Assembly: GCA_030323885.1 (NCBI GenBank)
Contig: CM059187.1
Location: forward strand, 84,838,027 to 84,902,026
DNA length: 64,000 nt
Reading direction: 5' to 3'
Source of the DNA: Branchipolynoe longqiensis
Lineage: Eukaryota > Annelida > Polychaeta > Phyllodocida > Polynoidae
In this document: one piece after another, positions 23,510 through 34,604 of the stretch
How positions within the stretch are numbered: the first letter of the stretch is position 1
Layout: the number at the start of each line of letters is the position of its first letter
Notes under the pieces: model-generated
What the model saw: only the letters and a program-made list of their open reading frames with translations
What the model was told of the DNA's origin: nothing
The model's database searches: none
Position numbers and translations under genes: made by a program

Positions 23510-23890
23510 CTAGAGGGCTGGCCCCTGTGCTTAGGCAGAGTGCACTGAGTCGGTGGTGAGCTCGTGCCTCGGGCGGCGTGAGCTGCTCCCGGGCCAGGCG
23601 CAGGCCCCGGCCGGCTCACGTAGGTTCCCGGCGGTAAGGACGTGCCGCACCGAGGGGTAAATCCAGGCTTCGATTAAAATGCATCTTCTTAATGAGGCAG
23701 GCTGAACACATACCGGGAGAGGCCGGCCGGTAAACAGGCAGCAGGGGGCGCCACAGCCCCCGCCCCATTACTCACACAACCGGGCTGTGCATCCCTCCTC
23801 AGCCCACCCCCTCGCCGCCACGCTCCCACCTCCGCCACCATCATCCAACTTACTGCTCCACGGTAACAACACCTACACCGACACTAACAC
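23510..23890. other. GC- and CpG-rich block
   Basis: CpG-dense (GGGCGGCGTG, CCGGGCCAGGCGCAGGCCCC) over about 250 bp, then C rich. GGCCGGCCGGTAAACAG at 23721-23737 matches the hairpin at 27583-27599 in 16 of 17 bases. No convincing exon found. Could be a small CpG island. Confidence 0.4.
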
Positions 23891-24206
23891 CCAAAACTCA
23901 ACCGCAGTCGTGCAATATTTTAAAACCGATGTTTCCATGTAGTTAAGGCGATATGGGAGCATGTAGAATGTGCACTTGTTTAGGTAGGTTTCTATATGTA
24001 TATTTTGGATCTACTTTTTATTTTACTATGAAATCCGTTCGGGTGTAATTGGTTGGCATATATATAATACATCAAATTTGGAGCAAGTGGTTCAGGGGTG
24101 AGGCGGAGATAAGGGAGGCGGACGTGACAGGGCGAGGCAGAAGGATGACCAGTAGATGCTTGGAGGAGTGTCAGTTAGTGGTGTAGTGTCAGGTAGATAA
24201 TCGGTT

Positions 24207-24262
24207 TCCTGATAATTATACTCGGATAATTGCTTATGCAGGAATACATATAATTATATGAC
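24207..24262 (+). repeat. Family D terminal fragment
   Basis: CCTGATAATTATACTCGGAT followed by AATTGCTTATGCAGGAATAC resembles the conserved TTTATACTCGCATAA...TTATGCATCACATA end of family D. Confidence 0.4.
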
Positions 24263-24303
24263 ATTCTATACGTTTACCTATGTCCACTAATGGCTCTATG
24301 ACT

Positions 24304-24603
24304 AGGGCTTCGTCCGCATACGCAAGAGCACGCTAGAGTACACCAGCATACACCAGAGTACGCCAGAGTATGCCAGAGTACGCCAGAGTACGCCACAGTA
24401 CACCACAGTACGCCAGAGTACACTAGAGTATGCTAGAGCACGCTTGAGTACCTTAGCATCATGGATGCAAATTCAGCCCCCTAACATAGTGCTCTTTTGA
24501 ACGTGTCCACAAATTAAATCGGAACTCACGGCCCACGTTCAACTAGGGTAGCCTCCACTACGTTCAACTACGTCCACTAACGTGTATGTGACCGGGCTTT
24601 AAG
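24304..24603. mobile_element. TGTCACAC-group MITE, family E3 (GTATGCCAGAGTACGC words)
   Basis: The right end GTGTATGTGACCGGGCTTTA is a variant of the group terminus; the left end near AGGGCTTCGTCCGCATACGC is a degenerate inverted match. About 130 bp of CCAGAGTACG words follow. The internal motif TTTTGAACGTGTCCACAAA (24495-24513) is next, then TTCAACTACG words. A sister copy lies at 43780-44296. Confidence 0.65.
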
Positions 24604-25902
24604 AGAGTACTGCTTCATTAATAAATCGGGGCCCTTAGTGCCCACCTAGAATGTGGGGGACGGCGATGCCGTGAGATGGAGCACGGAGTGGGAAAAGGGC
24701 GGGTGTTCATGCAGGCTGCGTGGGCGGAAATACTCCGGGGGGTGAGGGGGAGGGGAGGAGGAGGGGAGAGTATGTGTGGAGGGGGGGTGGGGGAGAGTGT
24801 GGGGGAATGGTTGAGTGTTTGTGAGAGTATACCTGTCTGGGGGGTGGGGTTGAGGATGCGGGTGATGATGGCAATGGCGAAGTGTAGAAGCATGATGCTG
24901 AGGCTGAGAGGTGTGAGCAGCGGGTATTTTAGGAGTTCTTAAAGGGTGCGCCTGCGGCGTGTGTGCGTCCGTCAAGATATGGCCAAATAAGGGGGCATTA
25001 CCGAGGACCTCGCATGACCATGACCATGAACCACGTAGGAAAGGGTCCATAAGTTCAAGGAACCTATATTTTTCTGTTCAGAAATCCACAACAAACTTGT
25101 CCCACTTATTTCCATCTGCCCAAATGTAGATTCTTTTTTTCTTATTTTCTTTCTTGCACCAATTTTGCGTTTGTGCAATTATTCTTTGAATGTTCTCCTC
25201 TACAGCGCTAACACAATAAATATATATACATACAAAATGAGGGCCTAATACTCGTGTTTGCTAAGAAACAATTGGTATTTTAATATGAACAGAAAGGCAC
25301 AGTTGACTTCCGGGATTGAGTAATTGTAAGCACATATATCTGTGCCTACTTGAAAGAAGAGCTGGGTATAAGATACCATCGACTATAGATGTAAGGTGAT
25401 ATGCACAGGAAGGCGTGTGTGAGTAATGTTGATTAAAACGGAGATGCCCTAAGGGAACACATATAAACCACGTCAGGTTGGATGTAAAGGGCCAATGGTG
25501 GTCAGTTTGATGATAGTTAAATTCGACGTGAATGTAGAGGAGGACAGGGTAACCTAGCAATTAATGCACTGATGCCAATACATGGAATCATAAATCACAG
25601 ATGACTGCCCACTGGAACAGATTAATGCTCTCCTTCCCAAGACAATATATTCACAACCTTTAAAGTAATCCAGGCATATGCCACTAGGAGTGGAACTGTA
25701 CTCTCTGTAACAAATGCTCTCCAAGCACACCTGCGCCTTTGTATTTCAGTTCATGCAACCGAATAAGTTGAGGGAGACTGCTGAGGTGTGTATGAATGAT
25801 ATCATAGGTGGGATTTCCTCATCATATGACCTAGAGGGGTTCTTCTGCGGACCAGGGAAGCCCTCCCGGTTGGACATGCATGTTACCAATCGGTGACACA
25901 TA
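24604..25902. other. No gene seen; G-rich patch 24720-24880
   Basis: The G-rich stretch (GGGGGTGAGGGGGAGGGGAG) is compositional and could form G-quadruplexes. 24990-25900 is ordinary DNA with no supported frame. Confidence 0.45.
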
Positions 25903-26225
25903 CCTAAAGCGCATGTCACACCATACCGGACTGAGTACCGGAGACCACCGGACAAAGAATTTTCTAGTCCAGTGCTCTCCGGTACGCAAAATGTCTCGAA
26001 ATGTATCGAAATGGAGCAGAATTGGGTCAATTGCTGCTGGGCGACTGGACAAGTACCGGAAAGGTACCGTACATGTACCGTACATGTACCTGACGAGAAC
26101 TGGATGAGAACCGGACGAGAACCGGACACATAAAAGATGGGTACCGGATATCGCCGTACAGTACTGGACACTGTCCGGTTCTCGTCCGGTTCCCCAGTCC
26201 GGTAAGGTGTGACTGGGCCTTAAGG
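25903..26225. mobile_element. TGTCACAC-group MITE, family E4 (ACCGGAC words)
   Basis: The left end TGTCACACCATACCGGACTG is mirrored by CAGTCCGGTAAGGTGTGACT at the right, which runs into GGGCCTTAAGG. The interior is ACCGGACGAGA and TACCGTACATG words. It shares CTAGTCCAGTG and GAAATGTATCGAAATG with the longer relative at 44757-45395. Confidence 0.8.
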
Positions 26226-27575
26226 ACTCCCCCGACACATATTCTGTTGCCTAAGCTGAAAATAGAATTGGTCACAGTACAGTTCCAGTCCAGCGACCTA
26301 CATGGAATTCCTTTAAATAAGGGACCCAGACAGCAGTTCAATGGGCCCTTGTGTGATGTCAGGGATTCTTGGTGGTTGCCCTCTACTAGCATCCTTTCAG
26401 CCTTTCCTCAATAAACCAATTAAGCCAATTCTTAATATCCACCTTTCTTAAACCACCCCATCGAAATAATAACAATATGTTAACGGAATGAATTATAATA
26501 TTTAAAATCAGTAAAGTAAATATACAAGCATGTAAGATATTACCAACGTCCGAATTCGGTATTTACTATTAAAGAGTGATTCTTCGAACCAATTCTAAGT
26601 ATTATATATAATTTAAAATCTGCCCATCCGCGCAGGTCTGGAGGTGGTAGTGACCAGAAACAGTTGGTTTTCGGGCGGCCAGAAGCCACGCACAGGTGGC
26701 GCCATAGTGGCTGAAGCAGGTACTAACTGCTGTGACCGTAGGATAATAGATACAAACTAATATAGAGAAGGGAACTGATAAGGGGGAGTGTCCTTGTTTA
26801 TATTCCCATAATAGATAATATAGCCTGTATATTTATATATTATTTACTATTATTACAAAGCGGTTGACAGAAAGGCCCACCCACAACTGAAAAGTGAGGC
26901 GATATCTATGCAGTAGTGGGGGCAATACCTATGCAGTAATGTGTATTTCGCGACCTCTGGGACCTGTGACCCCTACCATTTTCGGACCACTTTTCAATGT
27001 ACAATATATCACTGTGTCAAATGAATATCGTGCTAATTAAACGATTTTGCTATATCAGGACACCCGTACTTTAGATGCAGAATTAGCCTTGTATTATTGT
27101 ATACAGACTGGTATATGCAAATTGATTATAGTCAACATGTTCACCTACCATACGCTCTCACTCAATCTAACTATAATTATATTCATATGCCAATGCACTC
27201 CTGATGCAATCTATCAGTCAGGAAGTGGGTTAAATCTGCAAAGTTCGATGACAGAACCTAATTTCGAAACCAAGGGCACTCATCTAGATTTGATGTTATC
27301 TCTCCACTTTAGATATTGCTACATGTAGTAAGCATTTCTTTCTGCCTAGAAGGGGAGACACGAGGTCATTTCAATCGAACCTGTCGCTAGTTGAAGCCTA
27401 TGGTGTAAGAAGCTTTACAACCAAATTTAATTGATATCTTTTCATTTCCAGTATCGCCAAATGTAGCTATTTCAAATAAAAGTCCCTTCAACCTAAACCA
27501 ACGTGTTTTATAACGATCGTCCAGATACATCTAGAGAAAAAAAACACCCACATAAAATGCACTATGCCATTGTAC
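26226..27575. other. No gene; decayed family D copy at about 26600-26830
   Basis: CACAGGTGGCGCCATAGTGG near 26690 and TTTATATTCCCATAATAGAT near 26797 match the core and end of family D. The remainder to 27575 shows nothing supported. Confidence 0.45.
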
Positions 27576-27633
27576 TATAACAGGCCGGTCGGTAAACAGA
27601 CCGGCCTGTTATACAGGCCGGTCTGTATAACAG
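27576..27633. repeat. Perfect 15-bp hairpin plus third partial arm
   Basis: TATAACAGGCCGGTC (27576-27590), an 8-nt loop, and the exact complement (27599-27613), followed at once by CAGGCCGGTCTGTATAACAG (27614-27633), a variant of the first arm. GC-rich arms in AT-rich DNA. Could be a transposon end or excision footprint. Confidence 0.7.
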
Positions 27634-27636
27634 AAC

Positions 27637-27713
27637 CCCATCACACCTCAAGTAGTTCGCCAGCCTCGAGCGCTCGTTCAGGCTGCGCTAGTAATTAGAG
27701 GGTGTCACGCCAC
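27637..27713. repeat. 77-bp direct repeat, copy 1
   Basis: Matches 29727-29803 at 75 of 77 positions, beginning CCCATCACACCTCAAGTAGT and ending AGAGGGTGTCACGCCAC. The copies lie 2,090 bp apart in the same orientation. Unrelated to the SINE and MITE families here. Confidence 0.85.
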
Positions 27714-27811
27714 TGTGCGTGGATTATGTGATCAACAAACATCGAAATACCAGTCGTTATATATTGAAGCAACCGAGAAGTAGGCTTACCATCATACCAT
27801 TGCATCACTAA

Positions 27812-28144
27812 CAGGCGCGGTGGCCTAATTGGTAGAGGGCGGGCCTCGCATGTGGAAAGTCTGGAGTTTGGGTCGCAGTCAAATCAAACCCAATGACTTA
27901 TAAAATTGGTACTTGTCACTTCCTAGCCTGGCGCTCGACATTAATAGGATAGGGCCAGGATTGGTTAGCTCAGTGTCAGGATAATGTGACTGAGTGGGAT
28001 ATTGGGTCATAGCACCATCGGCCTGATTTCCTAGTGGGGCAGCACTATAAAGTGTAAATGTGTGTATGCTGTCACAAGTCGGGACTAGTGCTGATATGAC
28101 CTTAGATGTTGCCAGGACGTAAAACCCAAAAAACCAACCAACCT
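27812..28144 (+). mobile_element. SINE family 2 copy, near full length
   Basis: The tRNA-like head GCGCGGTGGCCTAATTGGTA has an Ala/Met-like A box. The central domain follows (TCAGTGTCAGGATAATGTGA, then GACTGAGTGGGATATTGG). The conserved 3' domain GATATGACCTTAGATGTTGC, then AGGACGTAAAAC, comes next, and the tail is CCAACC. One of about eight substantial copies and two fragments in the window. Confidence 0.85.
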
Positions 28145-28999
28145 CTCCAATGTCTGTATACCAACAGGATAGGGTGGTAACTAAGGCCCGGGGGGGGGGA
28201 GGAAAGGCAGAAAGTTTCCCTCCCCCACCAACAAATAACACAGTGGGAAACCTCCCTGAAATGGGGTTCTAGATTTGTCAATTTCATGATGTGGGATATG
28301 TGAACCCACAGAACTATCTAGTTCCCGTGTCTTCGGCATTGGTCCGTTCCAATACTCGCTCTACAATTGGTCTATAGGCACACGGACACCAGGGTTTGGA
28401 TAATATGTTGTTTGTGAGAGGTCGCACATTCTTAGAGGAGTAGAATGTTAATAATATAGTATATATCAGCAAAGATCCGCCAAGTGGTGTTCACCGGACG
28501 AGGCAACCACCAAGGGCATGACACTATTGATAGCTGGTGTTCCCTATCACGGCCAATGCCGATGGAATGGCACTAGCGCCAGTCCCCTCTAGCGAGGACT
28601 CATGGAACTAAACCAGGCAGCACCACTCCATTGGTAAATAATATGTGCATATTACGAGAAGTAATGCGATGCATTTTTGGAATGGGGAGTAATTGGTCAA
28701 AACAGTTTATTTATCAGAACATACATATTTTTTCAGCGCCGAGGTAGTGAACGACAATGTTTCTAAAGCTGTCGCATTTAGACTAAGAACCCAGGGAGTA
28801 ACAAGTCTAGTTCACTCAGATACTCTAGGAGGGTGCCCCCGGTAAGGGGCCGTATTTTAGTACAATGTGCCTCTAGTGCGTGGTAAAGTAGCTCGTTAAA
28901 GTATTGTAATGCAGAAATGGATAGAATGTTAGCTGAAACAAACAAAATGCCCTTTTGAGATGGAGGCGAAGAAATGAGCAGCGTGGTTCTTTACTTGGC
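28145..28999. other. No gene seen
   Basis: Begins with a G-run near 28190-28200. Otherwise mixed DNA with no supported feature. Confidence 0.5.
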
Positions 29000-29726
29000 G
29001 CACACAAACCCGACTAGTTCCTGTGTTTGTTTCTCACTCAGGCATGCGTGGGTGAAGGCCCTTCCTTCATCCCCCCCACCCACCCACCCACCCTGCATAC
29101 ACACACGCACATACAAATCACCCACGAACACCATATCGCCCTTGTGTGACTCTCGACTGGTGGGAGTCTTTGGCGGGGCGTGGATCTCATTAGGCATGCT
29201 GGATCACGAATAGGGAGCAGCGACTGCAGAAATCGCTGCCAAGGTCCGGCCGGCACAGGCGGCCGGAATTCCGGTCCTGGACCCGCCACCCCCCGCACCG
29301 CCTCCCACATGCCACGCCTATCCAAAGCCCGGCTCCTTCCAGTAGCAGGTCGGGGTGGTTGGGTGGGAGAGCGCGGGGGAGGGGTGGGGACTGACAGCTG
29401 ACTGAGGCGTTAGGGGAGATGCTACAACTTGATCAATGCTATATGAGTCCAGCACGCCCCCTGCACGTGCATATCATAATGCACACCGTCTCTAGGGGCG
29501 CGCACCCGGCATCGCGCCGGCGCCGGCCGAGTGAAGGTAGATGTGGATGCCCGAGCCACCGACCGGCAAACTCTCTTCAGACGTCACGAGTGTGTGTGTT
29601 TGCCGGGAGAGGACATGAGGTTCTAAGAGTCGGGGTGGGTGCCGAGAAGATCAGAAGTGCCTCGTCTACCCCTCCCCTCCCCAACCCCCAACACAGAGAT
29701 CCCATACATCCCACACACCGGGTCCC

Positions 29727-29803
29727 CCCATCACACCTCAAGTAGTTCGCCAGCCTCGGGCGCTCGTTAAGGCTGCGCTAGTAATTAGAGGGTGTCACGC
29801 CAC
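29727..29803. repeat. 77-bp direct repeat, copy 2
   Basis: Two mismatches from the copy at 27637-27713. It lies just 3' of the signal-peptide exon's donor, so it would sit in that gene's first intron. Confidence 0.85.
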
Positions 29804-29941
29804 GGGAAATTAACCTGACACCGCTGAGCGCGGGCCAGGCGACACGGGCGCCTTGCCTCACAGCGGCCGGTGCAGCACCTGCGCCGCGCCGCCCTTCCTT
29901 CCCCGAGCCCCCCCCCCCCCTTAAAGGCGCGAAACACTTAC

Positions 29942-30047
29942 CTGACTTGTCGATGGTTGCCGAGGTAAGGGTGGCCATGAGGTGTCCGCTGGACCACACG
30001 GCTGCCAGTAGGTAAAGCAACGCACCACCTTGCCTCGTTGCACCCAT
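29942..30047 (-). CDS. Candidate first coding exon: signal peptide of a secreted or membrane protein
   Basis: On the minus strand an ATG at 30047-30045 in good context (G at -3, G at +4) opens 35 codons: MGATRQGGALLYLLAAVWSS, then GHLMATLTSATIDKS. A short charged N-region, a hydrophobic core (ALLYLLAAVW) and small residues form a classic cleavable signal peptide. The exon ends at a consensus donor, CAG then GTAAGT, leaving one base of the next codon (phase 1). That phase is typical of a signal exon spliced to an extracellular module. The frame extends upstream to another Met (30161), but the inner start better fits a signal peptide. It lies in the CpG-rich block. Downstream exons were not identified in the window, so the protein family is unknown. 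Confidence 0.6.
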
Positions 30048-30521
30048 TACGCCGGCCTCTGTCCCGCCCTGACCGCCGGGGCCTAAACGCCGGGTCGCTG
30101 CTATTGCTAGCACCGCCTCCGTCGGGTGCCGATCCGAATCATTGCCGATATCATCCACCAATCTGATCTAAGCAGATGAGAGGGGTCACCACCCGCTGGG
30201 GCCGACTAGATCAGATTTCTGTAAATCCAATAAGCTGTCCATGGGGCTGCTTACACAATTTTCGGCATGTCCTTTTACCGGAGTGGTCGGTGCTCAGTGG
30301 CCGCGGTCTGTTGTGGGCCCCCCTCCCCTGGCGGGCGCGCCGGGAGCTAGGGTCGGTAGGCAGGGCGTTTCGTATGCCGTCTCCCAGCCTCTGTGTTCCG
30401 TATGGGTTCCAGTCGTGAGTTTGCTATGGCTGGGGCTGTTGGCTGCGGGCTGACGCTGGGGGGTGGAGCTTGAGCTTGAATTAGGGCTGGGGCTGGAGCT
30501 GGAGGGAGGCCAGCACGTGAC

Positions 30522-30735
30522 GTGTGGCGGCGGTGGCACTCTGCTGGTACGACTCCTGCGCCTCCTGCCTCCTCCCTCCTCCGGCTCCCGCTGCTTCTTG
30601 CGCTGCTACCTGGTGTGCGGGGCGCCGACTGGCACTGTGCCGACCCGTGTTCGTGCGGGCTGCTGGTGGCGCGGGCGAGGTGGACGCTGTGTCTACAACA
30701 CGCCGGCAACCGGACCGAGCGCCATCTGACGGCGC
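30522..30735 (+). CDS. Possible exon: hydrophobic leader plus LRRNT-like cysteine pattern
   Basis: Plus-strand frame with a signal-like segment (LLRLPLLLALLPGVRGA) followed by CADPCSCGLLVARARWTLC, a C-x3-C-x-C-x(n)-C spacing as in leucine-rich-repeat N-terminal caps, then HLTALYAHIH. No in-frame ATG lies between the upstream stop (30477-30479) and the leader; the frame shows GTG at 30522. So the start would need an upstream exon, or the match is chance in CT-rich DNA. A possible donor is the GTGGCG near 30753. It faces away from the minus-strand exon at 29942-30047. Weak. Confidence 0.25.
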
Positions 30736-31559
30736 TCTATGCCCACATACACGGTGGCGCCGCGCGCGCGTGCACGGGCTGTGTGTGTTGGCTGGGTGGG
30801 CTGGGGGAGGGGGTCAATACGAGGCTGGCATGAGACAGGCCACCATGTGTGTTAGGGTGTGGGTGAGGGTGTTGGTGTGGGTATGCACGTGTGGGTGGGT
30901 GTGGTGGGTGGGTGTGTTGGGCGTGCTGGTCCGTGTGTGGGTGAGTACAGATGAGGGAGAGTCAATGGGTAAACGACGGCCATGGGCATCCGGGTCGGGA
31001 AAGGGGGATGGGGGCAGAGGAAGGGGTGGGCGAGGGTACCCGGGCAGGGCAGGCGGAATAGGCGGCAGTTCCTGCCCACAAAAAGGGGTTGCTGGCCGAC
31101 AAAAGCTTCTCTGTGAAACACAAAAAGGGCCGGTAGGAGCGGCCGGTAGAGCGGCGGGCGGGGCGGCGTGCGGGGCGGTGTGCGGGGTGGTGGGCGGGGC
31201 GGCGGGTTGGGCGAAGAAGGCAGACGTGCAGGGTGGGGCTTGATTAAACACTATGCGAGTTAACCAACTCCTACGAGCAAACAAACACCAGTAACGATGG
31301 CTCCAAGACAAACAAGCGCCGCCGACCTGGAAAATCATCTTAATGAGCACCTGAAGAATCTGAGTGTGAACAACATGGGGCGGGATGTGAGTTCTGAGTA
31401 GGTGTTAGCCTGTGTGTGCGTTGTTTGTGTGTGTGTTGCTGTGTGTGTGGTGAGGGGCTTGGAGGAGTAAGATGTCGGACTGGTGGGTTGGTCTTTTCGT
31501 TCTTTTAAGACGGTAGGCGGGTCTGGGTTGTAGACCGTCTGGCTGGCCGGTACCAGGGT

Positions 31560-32060
31560 TGGATCGAGGAGGGATTGAAGAGGGTGGAGGGGAGGGGAGG
31601 TTGTAGTGGGAAAAGGAGGCGGGGGAGGGGAAGATGCAGTGGTCGTGGTGGGAGGAGGATGGGGAGAGGAGGGCGTAGTGGTGGTAGGGGAAGGAGGCGG
31701 GGGAGGGGAGGATGTAGTGGTGGAGGTGGTTGGGGAGGAAGCGGGGGAGAGGAGGGCGTAGTGGGGGTGGTGGTGGGAGGTAGCGAGGGAGAGGAGGATA
31801 ATAGGGGTGGTGGTGGGAGGATGCGGAGGAGCGGAGGATGTAGTGGTAGTGGTGGTGGGGGACGGAGGCCGGGGAGAGGAGCCTATAGTTGTGGGTGGTG
31901 GTGGTGGGAGGAGGCGGGAGAGAGGAGGAGGTAGTCGTAATGGTGGTGATGGTGGAAGGAGGCTATGCGGGAGGATGAATGGTGAGGGTACGGGGTGGGG
32001 GGTAACATCAAGAAGGGGGGGAGGGGGAAGGGGGTTTAGGGAGAGAGAGAGAATGAGAGG
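31560..32060. repeat. Purine-rich GGAGG/GGTGG low-complexity tract
   Basis: About 500 bp of G/A with some T on the plus strand (GGAGGCGGGGGAGGGGA-like words). The 271-aa minus-strand frame across it is Pro, Ser and Thr low complexity. G-quadruplex or triplex formation is possible. Confidence 0.75.
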
Positions 32061-33371
32061 CAAATCGATGGTTGACACCCGGTCGTGCAGCCGGCGCGGG
32101 TCAAGCCAAGTGGTGCCTGACTTGTGCTCCCTGGCTGGCGTCGGGACCACACCCGATTGGCGCTAATGGAGAGTGTACTCGGCGCAAATGGAGCGCAGGG
32201 CGGACGTGTCGGCGCCAGCTGGCCCGCGCTATTAGACGGCGTGGGGTGGAAGAAGGGCGGCCTCCGGCCACCAACCGCGCCCGCAACCCGGCACTCACAA
32301 CCCAGAGCGCCTTCAGCCACGATGGGCGGTAGGGGGTTGGGAGGGGGGGGGGGGGTTGGCGGAGCTCAGCCTGTTTTCTTACCAACAAACCACCCGTCTT
32401 CCCTCCCACTTTCCCCCCTCCATATCCCTGCGCTGCGCCCTCCCTCACTTGCCCCTCCCCTCCGTCCCAGCGCGATTAAATCCTCCGCTGCGCGACCGTC
32501 GCCGATACATTCTGCGGCGACCGGGCTAACAAGTGTCTGGGCCTCAATCCCCCCGGCTCGAGCACGATGCGGCCTCGACAATCATTCCCCAAATCCTTTG
32601 CCCATCCATCGGTGTGAATTCCTACATGTCGGGGTCGCGCCGTGCTTCCGCTTAATCCGCGCCTGGGAACGTCGCGCCACCGCTACCTCTCCCCATACCC
32701 CACAGTCTCCAGGTGTCGCGCCTTCATTATCCCGACATTCCCATGGTCACGCAGCCCTCATCCCCTCCAACCATCCCATCTCCCACAACCACCCCCGTCT
32801 ACCAGTTACATCGATATTATACCCGACTTCCACTGCCTTCACTGTCACGGCGAGAGGGATGCCGGGGAGAGGCCACGATCCTGTCCACAACTTCGACAGA
32901 TGGCGATGATGCTCCTGCTAACCCCCAGCTAACGCCCCCCCCCCCGTCCGACCGCCCCCCCCGACCCCCACCACACCCACGATCTCTCTCAAGCTCGGGA
33001 GGGGGAGGCGGCGGCCTGGACACACCCCTCTCCCGCCTTCCCTCTTTCCGTCCGGCCCTCCCGCCAGGCGAATATATAATATAATATAATATACGTGGTT
33101 CTAAATGCCACCACCACCACCAAAATGGGCACTGGGCGGTGCTTAATAACAGTCGCCGTGTCTGCCCGCGCCGCCGGCTATCTATCACCGCCCGTTGCTG
33201 GCGTACGCTTACATTGTCCAGTCGAACCACGCTCAAATTGCAGTGCACAGTTTGGGGACTAGCCTGGCCTGCCACCAGAGGATGCTGACGGGGTGTGACC
33301 CGATGCCCCTATCCGCTCCCCCGCTCTCTCCTCCGGTTCCCCTCACCACCCCCACTCACACACTCCCTCAA

Positions 33372-33557
33372 AACCCAAGCCCAATCCCCAACCTAGGTGA
33401 TGAATGTCCCGGTTGACAGCAATCATCATGAGCTGCAGGTTGACATAATTGCTTCCCCGAACCGGGCATGTCAAGATATTGCAGATGCTGGCAGCGGTGC
33501 TTGCGAGATTGGCTGTCAGAAGGCAGGCCAATGAGGTCTGCCATGTGGGCCACGTGG
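33372..33557 (-). CDS. Possible exon with TM2-TM3-like GPCR character
   Basis: A minus-strand frame reads SLACLLTANLASTAASICNI, then LTCPVRGSNYVNLQ and LMMIAVNRDIHHL. LLxxNLA resembles the TM2 signature of class A receptors, and IAVNRDI resembles the end of TM3 (normally an NRY or DRY triplet; here NRD). It ends at CTAG followed by GTTGGG, a weak donor. The piece is too short to place in a family and the spacing between the two motifs is shorter than usual. Could be chance. Confidence 0.25.
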
Positions 33558-33790
33558 TCGGTGCACCGCTCTCTCTCTGGCGGCCGGCTGGGGTCGGAGA
33601 GCGGGGAGCCCGGCTGGCCTCCCCTCTACCACCACCCCCTCAGCTTCCCTCTCTGTTCCGTCCCCAGCATTACCCTCCCCTTCCCTGACTCCTCCTCCTC
33701 TTGCTCTTCGTCCCGCCACCCCAGCCTATGTTGCTGGATCCTGCCGTCGCTCACTACCCGATTTGCCCAGGATTAGCAGTCTTACCGGAA

Positions 33791-34604
33791 ACCATATCCG
33801 CCCGACCCCACCCCAACCCAACCCATCCCAGCCGTCGGAGACCACCCTCCTAAAATGTAGGCTCTCGAAAGCCCCTTTCTGACTCTTTCCTCGCAGGGGT
33901 TCACCTCATATAATTATATAACCCTCTTGGTGTTTGCCGAATACTCCTCATATACAGATAGTTTTATTCATCATATACCACCAGTGATTTTACCATAGTT
34001 GTATGCTCTACTGGCATGCATTTCCATACTATTTTACATGTTTGAAATGTAATATTTCAGTCAACAGTTAAGGTTTACTTTTTGTGATGTGGGTCATTAA
34101 ACAAACAACCGCACAAAAGGAACCATAATGCAAAAACAAACTTGCCCTGCTTCCTGACCTTCATTTGGTTGTAAGGGTTCAATAACTAATTCAGCTGAAT
34201 AACGCAGTTTTCTATAACAGTGGAAAGTAAATGCAAATTATAAAAAAACTACTCTTTGAAATACTGCTATTGAATCGGTGTTACAACATATATTCATCAT
34301 ACTGATGACAAATCAAATAAGAGATACTACTTCACAAATCCTACAAGTACCCGGCTGCTCATTCGGAATATGTGTTCTTATTTTGTTCTGATCCACCATA
34401 TTACACTACATAACAGAATGGGGTGTTATAAACCTTGCTATTTGAAGGCAATGACCTTGGAAGCCATGCTCCTTGCAAGCTTGACCTGTTCCCTCTTCAA
34501 ACGGTTCTTGGCAGGTCAAGTTCTCCCTCAGTAGTTAAACGATTGCTTTCCGAGTCTATCCATGTATGTCTTATTACAATAGTTCGCCATATTCATATAT
34601 ATAT
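33791..34604. other. No gene or recognised repeat
   Basis: AT-leaning DNA with no supported frame. Confidence 0.5.

Larger units (their letters stand above)
29000..33790. promoter_or_regulatory. Large CpG/GC-rich block, probable CpG island(s) with gene starts
   Basis: About 4.8 kb is sharply more GC and CpG rich than the surrounding AT-rich DNA, with dense CpG at 29220-29560, 29810-30140, 30290-30780, 32080-32590 and 33530-33620. In such DNA all six frames stay open, so long frames here (up to 271 aa) are mostly meaningless. Candidate exons inside are listed separately. Function as promoter is inference from composition plus the splice donor of the exon at 29942-30047. Confidence 0.5.

Noticed and set aside
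24310..24450. CRISPR-like array (CCAGAGTACG repeats)
   Set aside because: Repeats are 10-11 bp with no unique spacers; they are the filler of a MITE in a eukaryotic genome.
31335..32150. 271-codon minus-strand open frame
   Set aside because: Pro/Ser/Thr low complexity generated by a GGAGG/GGTGG purine tract; no domain and no ATG-to-exon structure.
32124..32909. 261-codon plus-strand open frame
   Set aside because: All frames are open in this GC-rich DNA; no recognisable domain or hydrophobic pattern.
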